Shown here: one piece after another, positions 52,668 through 60,546 of the stretch
Layout of the letters: the number at the start of each line of letters is the position of its first letter
How positions within the stretch are numbered: the stretch's first letter is position 1
NCBI RefSeq assembly: GCF_947494555.1
Contig: NZ_CANLVF010000001.1
Coordinates: 310,001 to 374,000 of the forward strand
DNA: 64,000 bases
From: an uncultured Roseibium sp.
GTDB taxonomy: Bacteria; Pseudomonadota; Alphaproteobacteria; Rhizobiales; Stappiaceae
Direction of reading: 5' to 3'
Position numbers and translations under genes: made by a program
Notes under the pieces: model-generated
The model's input: only the letters and a program-made list of their open reading frames with translations
The model's database searches: none
What the model was told of the DNA's origin: nothing

Positions 52668-53605
52668 CCATCCTTGGCGAGGGAAAGGTCGAAGGGCTCT
52701 TTTGTGACCGTTCGTCGCCAGTGCTCGACCGTAATATCGCCGATGGCAGCGGCTGAAGAAGCCAGTGAATGATTTCGATGCGACTGCGGCTGTTGTCGGC
52801 TGAGCCCCTTCAGATCCTTAGACAGCCGCTCCTGCAAAACGCTTGAATAAGCGCACATCTCCTGAATGCGCAGGGTTACGAATTCGAGGCAGTCGAGCGT
52901 ATCGCGGAACAGGCCGTAGCCGTTTTCGGGGTCTTCCGCTCTCGAATGCCTGACAAACGAGGTATGCGTCGCGGTTCCCAATATAGCCAGGGTGTTGCGG
53001 CGCCAATCGGAATAATCGCCCTGCTGCCCGAAATCCAGACCCACGTCATATAGACGGTCCGCGACGAGCCGGAAGGCGCGCCCCCCAGAAATATGGCGTC
53101 GCCAGAACTCGTTGGCTTCCTCTGTCGTTCGGCAGGTCGTGAAGCGCTGAGCCAGCCGGCGTCGGACCAGGAACGCCAACGCCATATCGGCATCTTCGGA
53201 AATTGACCGCGCGATCTGCATGGAGGGGATCAGGAGATCCGCCAGAAACAGCATTCGAATGGCGTCAAGTTGCTCCATAAGCCGAAAGGTGACGGCTTGC
53301 AGACTGGACCACTGCGCCCGATCAAGCCGGGGTTCGGGTAACGATGCCGCACAATTTGCCGCGGCGTTCAGCGTTGCGACCCAGATTACAGATTGATCAA
53401 AAAGAAGAAACGCATCCATCGGTGCGCTGCTTTCATCTTCTTCCGGAAAATCTGCAACGTGAAACCCTCTCAGTGAGCCGATGGTCTGAAGCCATATGCG
53501 TTCAAGATCCAACCCCCTGGCGGACCACATTTGCTGTGTGCGGGCAATCAGTTGAGGCGACGCTCCCGGATAACAGCTCACAAATGAAATTTTCTCGGGT
53601 CTCAT
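52664..53605 (-). CDS. Helical protein of unknown function
   Basis: 313 residues from ATG 53605; a GTG at 53647 adds 14 residues and neither start has a clear ribosome site. Mostly alpha-helical with no signal peptide or membrane segment: 'PRLDRAQWSSLQAVTFRLMEQLDAIRMLFLADLL', 'DADMALAFLVRRRLAQRF', 'TLDCLEFVTLRIQEMCAYSSVLQERLS' mark long helices. Family not recognised; it loosely recalls DUF-type nucleic-acid-system or cell-surface proteins but I cannot support any. It converges on the propeller unit and its 5' end is followed by an AT-rich stretch. Confidence 0.7.
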   Translation of the reverse strand: MRPEKISFVSCYPGASPQLIARTQQMWSARGLDLERIWLQTIGSLRGFHVADFPEEDESSAPMDAFLLFDQSVIWVATLNAAANCAASLPEPRLDRAQWSSLQAVTFRLMEQLDAIRMLFLADLLIPSMQIARSISEDADMALAFLVRRRLAQRFTTCRTTEEANEFWRRHISGGRAFRLVADRLYDVGLDFGQQGDYSDWRRNTLAILGTATHTSFVRHSRAEDPENGYGLFRDTLDCLEFVTLRIQEMCAYSSVLQERLSKDLKGLSRQQPQSHRNHSLASSAAAIGDITVEHWRRTVTKEPFDLSLAKDG

Positions 53606-53968
53606 GGCGTTCAGATCTGGCGCCGATGCATTTGAAAGTCTGTGCACGGCGAACCGGTCAACTCACTTTATCGAATTGGAGGTCAACTATTTCTACGTTG
53701 TTCTGCCGGGAAGACAATCAATATTCAGTTGTCTGGCTGAAGTTTTTTCGATCGAAAAAAGTAGAGTGTCAGTTGGCGCGGACAAACATGTAAAGGAGCG
53801 TAAAGTTATTAAACACTTTTACGCATTTGAATTTTGAGTTCCAAAAAATTTCGAAGAAGTTTTTTGTGAAAACATGTTTTTTTGCGAAATAATTTATTCC
53901 TGTAAATCAAACCTTTACCCGAAAATACCTTCGAGTTCTTTCAAGAAAATCTCCTCCTTCTCCTAAAC
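53606..53968. other. AT-rich upstream region of the monooxygenase operon
   Basis: No gene supported. From about 53690 the region is AT-rich with A- and T-tracts (aaaaaatttcg, gttttttgtg, tgtttttttgcg) suited to DNA bending, and it carries the 12-base palindrome TTCTTTCAAGAA at 53936-53947. Activator binding sites for the sigma-54 promoter at 53969 are expected here; I could not identify a convincing repeated pair. Confidence 0.5.
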
Positions 53969-53985
53969 TGGAATCATCCTTGCAA
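53969..53985 (+). promoter_or_regulatory. Sigma-54 (-24/-12) promoter of the monooxygenase operon
   Basis: TGGAATCATCCTTGCAA contains GG (53970-53971), ten bases, then GC (53982-53983), the invariant spacing of sigma-54 promoters, with TTGCA at -12. The expected start is near 53995, giving a leader of about 270 bases before mimA. A sigma-54 activator gene lies at the other end of the operon (63391-64000). Confidence 0.7.
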
Positions 53986-54003
53986 TTCCTAACGCACAAA
54001 ACA

Positions 54004-54025
54004 GCGCTCCTGTTCAACAGGGCGC
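54004..54025 (+). repeat. Hairpin at the start of the mimA leader
   Basis: GCGCTCCTGT (54004-54013) pairs with ACAGGGCGC (54017-54025) with one bulged T and a three-base loop. It would form at the very 5' end of the transcript from the promoter at 53969, the position of mRNA-stabilising stems. No T-run follows, so it is not a terminator. Confidence 0.5.
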
Positions 54026-54267
54026 ACAAAGAACGAAGGAATAGGGAGGTTAAGCGCCAAAGGGCCAGCAGCCGGCACTTTTGGCGTGTTTCCATGGGGA
54101 CGCGCGGTTCCGCGTGAATCTACTCAACCTTTGCCGTCATCAGTCTGATCCCATGCGGTCGGGGCGCGTTATCCCCGGCGTTTGCATGTTTCGGATCGGG
54201 CAGTCAGGCAGCTGTCTGCTGCCATCCACGGACCGGTTTTCCGGTAAGAGCTTAGGAGGCTCCAGGA
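54026..54267 (+). other. mimA leader region
   Basis: Non-coding leader downstream of the hairpin. No riboswitch fold or convincing leader peptide is seen. GGAGG at 54256-54260 is the ribosome site for mimA. Confidence 0.45.
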
Positions 54268-55932
54268 ATGGCAATTACGTTGAACAAGATTACGTCTCAG
54301 CGGGGAATCTCGGTGGGCGAAGCCACCAAAAAGATTTCTGACCTTGGTTGGAATCCCACTTATGTGCAGGAAGCTGCAACGTTTCCGACTGACTACAAGA
54401 TCACCAAGGCGCCGCGCGATCCGATGAAGCAAGTGCTTCGGTCCTATTTTCCCATGGAAGAGGAAAAGGACAATCGTGTTTACGGCGCTCTGGATGCCGC
54501 ACTTCGCGGTGACATGTTCCGCAATGTGGAGCCGCGCTGGATCGAGTGGATGAAGCTTTTCCTTGCGATCATTCCCTTCCCGGAAATTTCGGCAGCACGG
54601 TCCATGGCCATGGTGGCACGCCTTGCGCCCGGTGAGGACCTGCGCACCGGCTTCACCATGCAGATGGTCGATGAGTTCCGTCACTCCACGATCCAGATGA
54701 ACCTGAAAAAGTGGTACATGGAAAACTATATCGATCCGGCCGGGTTCGATATTACCGAAGAAGCCTTCGGCAAGTGTTACGCAACAACGATCGGACGCCA
54801 GTTCGGTGAAGGCTTCATCACAGGCGACACCATGACCGCCGCCTGCATGTATCTGACGGTTGTCGCTGAAACTGCGTTCACAAACACCCTGTTTGTGGCC
54901 ATGCCGTCCGAGGCTGCCAGAAACGGTGACTACGCTCTGCCGACGGTCTTCTTGTCCGTGCAGTCAGACGAGAGCCGTCACATCGGAAACGGCCACTCTC
55001 TGTTGATGGCAGCTCTCAAGGAGCCGGAAAATCACCTGCTTCTGGAGCGCGACCTGCGGTATGCGTTCTGGCAGAACCATGCCATCGTCGACGCGGCAAT
55101 CGGAACATTCATCGAATACGGCACAACCAACCGCGACAAGGAAAAGGAATCCTACGCGGAAATGTGGCACCGCTGGATTTTCGAGGACTACTACCGGACC
55201 TACATGCTGCCGCTTGAGAAGTACGGCGTGAAGATCCACCATGATGATGTTCAGGAAGCCTGGAAACGGATCACCGACAAGAAATATGTCCACAAGGTCG
55301 CACAGTTCTTCGCTGTCGGCTGGCCGGTCAATTTCTGGCGGATCGAAGCCCAGACGGAAAAGGACTTCGAGTGGTTCGAGCACAAGTATCCTGGCTGGTA
55401 TGCTGAATTCGGTGACTTCTGGAAATGGTACGACAAGCTCAGCAAGCCGGGTGAAAAGGTCATCACCTTCAACGAAGAGACCGGATATGTCTATCCGCAT
55501 CGTTGCTGGTCCTGCCTCGTGCCTTGCCTCATCCGTGAAGACATGGTGATCGATCAGATCGACGGCAAATGGCACACGTTCGCACACGAACTGGACCGCT
55601 GGACCGCTGTCGAAGCCTTCTCTGACGAGTACCAGGGCCGTCCGACACCGGCGATGGGCAAATTCTCCGGCAAGCGCGAATGGGAAACCGTTTACGACGG
55701 ATGGGATCTGGCAGACGCCATCAAGGACCTCAACTTCGTTCGCGAAGACGGCGAAACACTGGTGCCGCAGCCGCACCTGCGTTTCGACGACAAGGAGCAG
55801 TGGAAGCTTGAGCACGTCCGTGGTCATCAGCTTGCTTCGCCGCTGAATGCATTGCGCGCAATGTCGGATGTCGAGCGTGACGCACACGTGGCCGAGTACC
55901 GCAAGGGCTTCACCATCAATCCCTGCAACTAA
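54268..55932 (+). CDS. mimA: Soluble di-iron monooxygenase, hydroxylase large subunit
   Basis: 554 residues. Six di-iron ligands are present: E106, E136, H139, E201, E235 and H238. Their spacings (30, 3, 65, 34, 3) equal those of methane monooxygenase (E114, E144, H147, E209, E243, H246). Motifs are 'VDEFRHST' and 'SDESRHIG'. Gene order A (hydroxylase), reductase, small subunit, coupling protein matches Mycobacterium mimABCD and Rhodococcus/Gordonia prmABCD, which oxidise propane, acetone or phenol. It hydroxylates the substrate using O2 at the di-iron centre. The substrate here is not decidable from sequence. Confidence 0.93.
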   Translation: MAITLNKITSQRGISVGEATKKISDLGWNPTYVQEAATFPTDYKITKAPRDPMKQVLRSYFPMEEEKDNRVYGALDAALRGDMFRNVEPRWIEWMKLFLAIIPFPEISAARSMAMVARLAPGEDLRTGFTMQMVDEFRHSTIQMNLKKWYMENYIDPAGFDITEEAFGKCYATTIGRQFGEGFITGDTMTAACMYLTVVAETAFTNTLFVAMPSEAARNGDYALPTVFLSVQSDESRHIGNGHSLLMAALKEPENHLLLERDLRYAFWQNHAIVDAAIGTFIEYGTTNRDKEKESYAEMWHRWIFEDYYRTYMLPLEKYGVKIHHDDVQEAWKRITDKKYVHKVAQFFAVGWPVNFWRIEAQTEKDFEWFEHKYPGWYAEFGDFWKWYDKLSKPGEKVITFNEETGYVYPHRCWSCLVPCLIREDMVIDQIDGKWHTFAHELDRWTAVEAFSDEYQGRPTPAMGKFSGKREWETVYDGWDLADAIKDLNFVREDGETLVPQPHLRFDDKEQWKLEHVRGHQLASPLNALRAMSDVERDAHVAEYRKGFTINPCN

Positions 55933-55939
55933 GACAACT

Positions 55940-55963
55940 GCGGAGGCCAGAAATGGCCTTCGC
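55940..55963 (+). repeat. Intercistronic stem-loop after mimA
   Basis: GCGGAGGCC (55940-55948) pairs with GGCCTTCGC (55955-55963) with one wobble. A second stem lies just downstream (gcgcgcgag...ctcgcg). Situated between the hydroxylase and reductase genes, it would protect the mimA message and lower downstream expression. Confidence 0.5.
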
Positions 55964-56016
55964 TCTCCTTCGCGCGCGAGCAACTCGCGGCATTCAGGAA
56001 TATGGAGACTGAACTG

Positions 56017-57075
56017 ATGTCAGAAACCTACAATGTCCGACTGGAACCGGTAGGTGTGGAATTCGAAGTCGAAGAGAGTGAGACCATTCTCGATGCTGCG
56101 TTTCGTCAGGGAATAGCGCTGCCGCATGGTTGCAAGGAAGGTCAGTGCTCTGCCTGCAAATGCGTGCAGCTCGACGGCGAAAGCGAGATGCTCAAGTACT
56201 CGACTTTTGCGCTGAATGACATGGAGCGTGACAGCGGACATGTATTGATGTGCCGCACGTTGGCCTACAGCGACATTGAGATTGAACTGCTGAACTACGA
56301 CGAAGAAGTTCTGTCAAAGTCGATACCCGTCAAAGAGTATTCAGGCGAAATCGTCGATTTCCAAAAACTGACGCATGATATCCGCGGCGTCCAGATCAAA
56401 CTGCATGCGCCGCTCAAGTTCTGGGCCGGGCAGTATGTCGACATCACGGTCACCACGGAAGCGGGGGAGACGATTACACGCTCGTTCTCCATGGCAAATC
56501 CGCCGAGCGAAACCGAAAACCTCTCGTTCATCATCAAAAAATATCCAGACGGAAAGTTCTCCAACGAACTGGACGAAGGCAGAATCAAAGCCGGAGCCAG
56601 AGTCAAGATCACAGGACCCTACGGGATGTGTTTCCGCAGAGAAGGACGAGACGGACCGCTTGTCCTAGTCGGAGCCGGATCCGGCATGTCCCCGGTCTGG
56701 TCGATCCTCAACGATCATCTGGCCAGCGGCGAAGATCGTCCGGTTTATTTCTTCTATGGGGCGCGTACCAGGAACGATCTCTTCAAGCTCGAGGATATCT
56801 CGAAAATCACGGATGCAAATCCTTCGGTCAGCTTCATTCCGGTTCTCAGTCATGCCGATGACGACGCTACCTGGACTGGCGAACGGGGTTTCGTTCACGA
56901 GTGTGTTGACCGTCATCTGAAGGAGCTGGGTATCGACGGTGAAGGCGACGTCTATGCCTGTGGCCCGCCGCCAATGATCGATGCGCTGACCCCAGTTCTC
57001 TTCATGCTCGACTTCGAAACCGATCGAATTTTCTTCGACAAGTTCACTCCAACTTCCGGTTCATCGGCCCACTGA
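56017..57075 (+). CDS. mimB: Monooxygenase NADH reductase (2Fe-2S, FAD)
   Basis: 352 residues from ATG 56017, nine bases after GGAG; ATG 56002 lies too close to the only alternative site. N-terminal plant-type ferredoxin domain with C39, C44, C47 and C79 ('GCKEGQCSACKC'). FAD domain 'RSFSMANPPSE', NAD domain 'LVGAGSGMSPVWSIL' and C-terminal 'VYACGPPPMIDAL'. It passes electrons from NADH to the hydroxylase. Confidence 0.93.
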   Translation: MSETYNVRLEPVGVEFEVEESETILDAAFRQGIALPHGCKEGQCSACKCVQLDGESEMLKYSTFALNDMERDSGHVLMCRTLAYSDIEIELLNYDEEVLSKSIPVKEYSGEIVDFQKLTHDIRGVQIKLHAPLKFWAGQYVDITVTTEAGETITRSFSMANPPSETENLSFIIKKYPDGKFSNELDEGRIKAGARVKITGPYGMCFRREGRDGPLVLVGAGSGMSPVWSILNDHLASGEDRPVYFFYGARTRNDLFKLEDISKITDANPSVSFIPVLSHADDDATWTGERGFVHECVDRHLKELGIDGEGDVYACGPPPMIDALTPVLFMLDFETDRIFFDKFTPTSGSSAH

Positions 57076-57126
57076 TCTTCAGGGCCGGTCGTTAGTTGAA
57101 GGACCAATCAAGGGAGGAATACTTCG

Positions 57127-58191
57127 ATGGTTGCAATATCAAGTTCAGTCGGATCCGGAGCCGCAGGCGCGGCGACATTCGTGGGTTCCAACAGCAGAAA
57201 GTACAACTATTTCGAGCCGCGCGGCAAACGGGCCACACATTATGAAGACGTCACGGTCGATGTGCAGCCCGATCCGGAGCGGTACCTGATCCAGGACTGG
57301 ATCATCGAGTTTGAAGGGGGCAAGGGCGGCGGTGCCTACCAGAAGGACAACACCGCAGCGCTCAGTTCCAACTGGCATGCATTCAGGGCGCCTGACCAGG
57401 AATGGGAACGCACTCACTATCAGCGCCAGTCCAAGATCGTGACGATGGTTCAAAACGTCATTTCGAACGCGCGCAAAGCAGGGGCGCCTGCAGCGTTCGA
57501 CCAGACCTGGATCCGTGTCCTGCAAGCGCACCTTGGTGCCTGGAAACACGCTGAATTCGGCCTCGGCACGTCCCTGATGCAGGCGCAGCGTTATGGCTAC
57601 ACCCAGATGATCAACAACGCGACGCTGACCAACTCGAGCTACAAGCTGCGCCTCGCTCAGGACATCACCTTGTATCTTGCCGAGATCGGCATGGATATCG
57701 ACGGTTGGGACGACGAGCTCGGCAAAAAATCCTGGCTTGAAGATCCGATCTGGCAGCCGACCCGTGAAGCGATCGAAGCCATTATGGGATGCGAGGACTA
57801 CCTGGAGCAGTACTTCGCGATCAACATCATCTTTGAACCTCTTGTCGGTGAACTTGTCCGCTCCGGCTTTTTCATGCAGGTGGCGGCCGCCAACAACGAT
57901 TTCATCACACCTCCGGTCATTTCTGCGGCAGAAGCGGACTACGAGCGCAATCTCGCGAACGCGATCGACCTGATGTTCCTGCTCGCCAATGACGAGAAAC
58001 ATGCCGGACACAACAGGAAACTGTTCCAGTCCTGGACCGCCAAACACGGCGCTCTTGCCGACAAGGCCGTGCAGAACCTGCAGCCGATCTGGTCGCAACC
58101 CCACTCAAAACCGGTCGCGTTTGAAGACGTGAGAGCCGTTTCGCACGAGCGCATCGATCAGATCCTCGGTGAACTCGGTCTCAGCCGCTAA
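57127..58191 (+). CDS. mimC: Soluble di-iron monooxygenase, hydroxylase small subunit
   Basis: 354 residues. Ferritin-like helical fold without the metal ligands, as usual for beta subunits: 'GGGAYQKDNTAALSSNWHAFRAPDQEWERTHYQ' gives the conserved W-x-x-F-R-D/A-P region and 'LGAWKHAEFGLGTSLMQAQRYG' the second. The N-terminal arm 'SSRKYNYFEPRGKRATHYEDVTVDVQP' is typical of MimC/PrmC. It packs with MimA into the A2C2 hydroxylase. Ends 17 bases before mimD. Confidence 0.9.
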   Translation: MVAISSSVGSGAAGAATFVGSNSRKYNYFEPRGKRATHYEDVTVDVQPDPERYLIQDWIIEFEGGKGGGAYQKDNTAALSSNWHAFRAPDQEWERTHYQRQSKIVTMVQNVISNARKAGAPAAFDQTWIRVLQAHLGAWKHAEFGLGTSLMQAQRYGYTQMINNATLTNSSYKLRLAQDITLYLAEIGMDIDGWDDELGKKSWLEDPIWQPTREAIEAIMGCEDYLEQYFAINIIFEPLVGELVRSGFFMQVAAANNDFITPPVISAAEADYERNLANAIDLMFLLANDEKHAGHNRKLFQSWTAKHGALADKAVQNLQPIWSQPHSKPVAFEDVRAVSHERIDQILGELGLSR

Positions 58192-58208
58192 TCAAAGGAG
58201 TTTTCACT

Positions 58209-58580
58209 ATGTCGAATATTGCCCGTGACGCGTCCAAGCAGAACATTTTCAAGTCGATGGACGAAATCAAGTTCGAGCAGACGATTTCGCATCAGTGCGG
58301 CGTCACGATGAACGATAGCGTGGAAGCACGTGCCATTGCCGAATTCATGGGCGAAGACCCCAAGGTCACCGTGACTTACAACCCGGCAACGATCCGCATC
58401 GACGGTGAAGGCAAGCTGATCTTCAAGATGGATGAAATCGGCGAATTTCTCGGCCGTGAAATGACCGCCGAGATCTTCGAGGTCAACACCTCTACCCACT
58501 ACGGCCGCATGGTCCGGGTCGACGACAACACGGTGGTCCTGTTCGGGAACATGGACGAGGTCTTCGAATACATCGAGTGA
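58209..58580 (+). CDS. mimD: Monooxygenase coupling (effector) protein
   Basis: 123 residues, MmoB/DmpM-like regulatory protein without cofactors. 'QCGVTMNDSVEARAIAEFMGED' and 'NPATIRIDGEGKLIFKMDEIGEFLGREMTAEIFEVN' are the conserved core. It binds the hydroxylase and gates O2 activation. AGGAG lies upstream of the ATG. Confidence 0.9.
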   Translation: MSNIARDASKQNIFKSMDEIKFEQTISHQCGVTMNDSVEARAIAEFMGEDPKVTVTYNPATIRIDGEGKLIFKMDEIGEFLGREMTAEIFEVNTSTHYGRMVRVDDNTVVLFGNMDEVFEYIE

Positions 58581-58587
58581 CGCAGCT

Positions 58588-58622
58588 GCCGTGCGCTGTG
58601 GTTCAGCACCGCTGCGCGCGGC
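58588..58622 (+). repeat. Intercistronic stem-loop after mimD
   Basis: GCCGTGCGC (58588-58596) pairs with GCGCGCGGC (58614-58622) with one wobble, plus an inner GGT/ACC pairing. It sits in the 85-base gap after the four monooxygenase genes and separates them from the accessory genes. No T-run, so more likely a processing or stability element than a strong terminator. Confidence 0.45.
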
Positions 58623-58665
58623 CCCCATTGTGTCTTGAAACAAAGCAAATTGACGGAGGAGCATG

Positions 58666-59691
58666 ATGTATAAGACCAAAGACGGGAAAGAGATTTTCAT
58701 TCTCGACGGCCACACCCACTTTTGGGACGGAAGTCCTGAAAACCAGGCCAATGTTCACGGCAAGCAATTCATCGATTGCTTCTATGCCTATCACACGAAC
58801 CTGAGCCCCGCCGAAGAACTCTGGGAGAAGGGCAAGTTCGAAAAATATTCGGCTGACGATGTCTACCGCGATCTCTTCATAGAGGGGCCGGACGACATGG
58901 CGATCATCCAGTCGACTTACCTGAGCGATTTTTACAAGAACGGGTTTTCCAGCATTGAGCGCAGTTCCGAGATGGCGTCCCGCCACCCGGAGCGGTTTAT
59001 CGTCAATGGTACCTTCGACCCGCGCGATGGTGAAAAGGCGCTGGAATACATCCACTACATGAAGGAGAACTTCGATATTCAGGGTGTGAAAATGTACACC
59101 GCTGAATGGAACGGAGACAGCAAGGGCTGGGCACTGAATGATCCGGCTGCTTACAAGTGCTTCGAACTTTGCGACAAGCTCGGGATCCGCAACATCCACG
59201 TTCACAAGGGACCGACAATCATTCCGCTGAACAAGGATGCATTTGACGTTCACGATGTCGACTACGCTGCGACCGATTTCCAGAATCTGAACTGGATCAT
59301 CGAGCATTGCGGGCTGCCGAGGCTGGATGATTTCTGCTGGATCGCGACCCAGGAAACGAATGTCTATGCGGGTCTCGCAGTGGCGTTGCCGTTCATCCAT
59401 TCCCGCCCGCGATACTTCGGCGAGGTCATGGCCGAGCTGCTGTGGTGGGTCGGTGAAGACAAGCTCCTGTTCGGGTCCGACTATGCCATCTGGACGCCAG
59501 CCTGGCTCGTTGACCAGTTCTGGAATTACCAGATCCCGGAAGACATTTCAGCAGAGCGCGGCGGCGTCCAGCTTACGGACGACGTCAAGGAGAAGATCCT
59601 TGGTTTGAATGCTGCGAAGCTCTACGGCATCGACGTTGCAGCCAAACTCCAGCAACTGAGTGCCTCGCCGATCCAAGTAGCGGCGGAGTGA
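58666..59691 (+). CDS. Amidohydrolase-family metal-dependent hydrolase
   Basis: 341 residues from ATG 58666 (GGAGG six bases upstream; an adjacent ATG at 58663 is equally open). Amidohydrolase-2 barrel with metal-binding H16 and H18 in 'DGHTHFWD', later His in 'NIHVHKG' and 'EHCGLPRL', and Asp in 'LFGSDYAIW'. The same gene type accompanies mim/prm operons. It could hydrolyse or decarboxylate a downstream metabolite, or, as its constant link suggests, help mature the oxygenase. Confidence 0.88.
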   Translation: MYKTKDGKEIFILDGHTHFWDGSPENQANVHGKQFIDCFYAYHTNLSPAEELWEKGKFEKYSADDVYRDLFIEGPDDMAIIQSTYLSDFYKNGFSSIERSSEMASRHPERFIVNGTFDPRDGEKALEYIHYMKENFDIQGVKMYTAEWNGDSKGWALNDPAAYKCFELCDKLGIRNIHVHKGPTIIPLNKDAFDVHDVDYAATDFQNLNWIIEHCGLPRLDDFCWIATQETNVYAGLAVALPFIHSRPRYFGEVMAELLWWVGEDKLLFGSDYAIWTPAWLVDQFWNYQIPEDISAERGGVQLTDDVKEKILGLNAAKLYGIDVAAKLQQLSASPIQVAAE

Positions 59692-59695
59692 AGCA

Positions 59696-60493
59696 ATGCT
59701 GAACGAAATCCAACAATCCGAATTGGCGACGGCGGTCTGGGAACAGCTTGAAAACGTCTCCGATCCGGAACTCGATGAACCCATTACGGATATGGGCTTC
59801 GTCGAGCGCGTTGAGGTCTTCGCTTCGGAAAAGGTGGAAGTCGACTTTCGGCTTCCTACCTACTGGTGCTCTCCGAATTTCGCCTTCCTGATGGCATTCG
59901 GTATTCGTCAGGAAGTTGAAAAACTGAGCTGGGTACGTGAGGTCACGGTCACGCTCATGGATCACTGTTTCGACGCGCAAGTGAATGCAGGTGTCAACGG
60001 AAGCTGTAGTTTCGACGAGGTCTTTTCGGCGTACTCCAGTGGTGAGGAGCTTGAAAACGTCAAGCTAAAGTTCCTTGAAAAGGCTTTCATTCGCAGGCAG
60101 GAAACCGTTTTGCTTGCCTTGCAGCAGGCCGGATATTCCGCCGAGAAGATTGTCACGATGAAGCTTGGGGAATTCGATCGCATCGACTTCAAGGGCGAGG
60201 AAGAATCCAGGCAGAAACCGCGATACCGAACCTTGCTGATTTCTCGGAATCTGGCATCCGTTTCGGAAGACCTTGCGTTTGTGACCTGGGCCGGCGAACC
60301 GATCGAACCACGCAATTTGCGCCAGCACCTAAGCGAACTGCGATCCGTCCGGATCAACATGGAGTTCAACGGTGCGCTTTGCCGCGGTCTGAGCAACACC
60401 CGATACAAGGAAGTCGAGATCGGTGCCGACGGGCCAACCCTCGTCGATTTCATCCAAGGACGAGTTCCCCCCAGAAATGTTGAGTCTGTCTGA
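59696..60493 (+). CDS. MIP18/DUF59-family protein linked to the monooxygenase
   Basis: 265 residues. N-terminal ~90 residues show the MIP18/PaaD-type fold ('LENVSDPELDEPITDMGFVERV', 'FRLPTYWCSPNFAF' with the conserved Cys-x-Pro, 'VREVTVTLMDH'). The C-terminal 170 residues are unrecognised. DUF59 proteins help assemble metal clusters, so a role in loading iron into the hydroxylase or reductase is plausible. It starts four bases after the amidohydrolase and ends with a small gap before the GroEL gene. Confidence 0.75.
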   Translation: MLNEIQQSELATAVWEQLENVSDPELDEPITDMGFVERVEVFASEKVEVDFRLPTYWCSPNFAFLMAFGIRQEVEKLSWVREVTVTLMDHCFDAQVNAGVNGSCSFDEVFSAYSSGEELENVKLKFLEKAFIRRQETVLLALQQAGYSAEKIVTMKLGEFDRIDFKGEEESRQKPRYRTLLISRNLASVSEDLAFVTWAGEPIEPRNLRQHLSELRSVRINMEFNGALCRGLSNTRYKEVEIGADGPTLVDFIQGRVPPRNVESV

Positions 60494-60546
60494 AACCAGG
60501 CGAAGCGGAACGCGCCGCTTGCGGCGTCAATAAATCGAGGAGAGAG

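Noticed and set aside
53604..53837. 77-codon plus-strand frame in the AT-rich region
   Set aside because: No ribosome site, partly overlaps the convergent gene start and resembles no protein.
54964..55983. 339-codon minus-strand open frame opposite mimA
   Set aside because: Antisense shadow; the plus-strand protein has all di-iron ligands. The similar frame at 57145-58104 opposite mimC is rejected on the same grounds.
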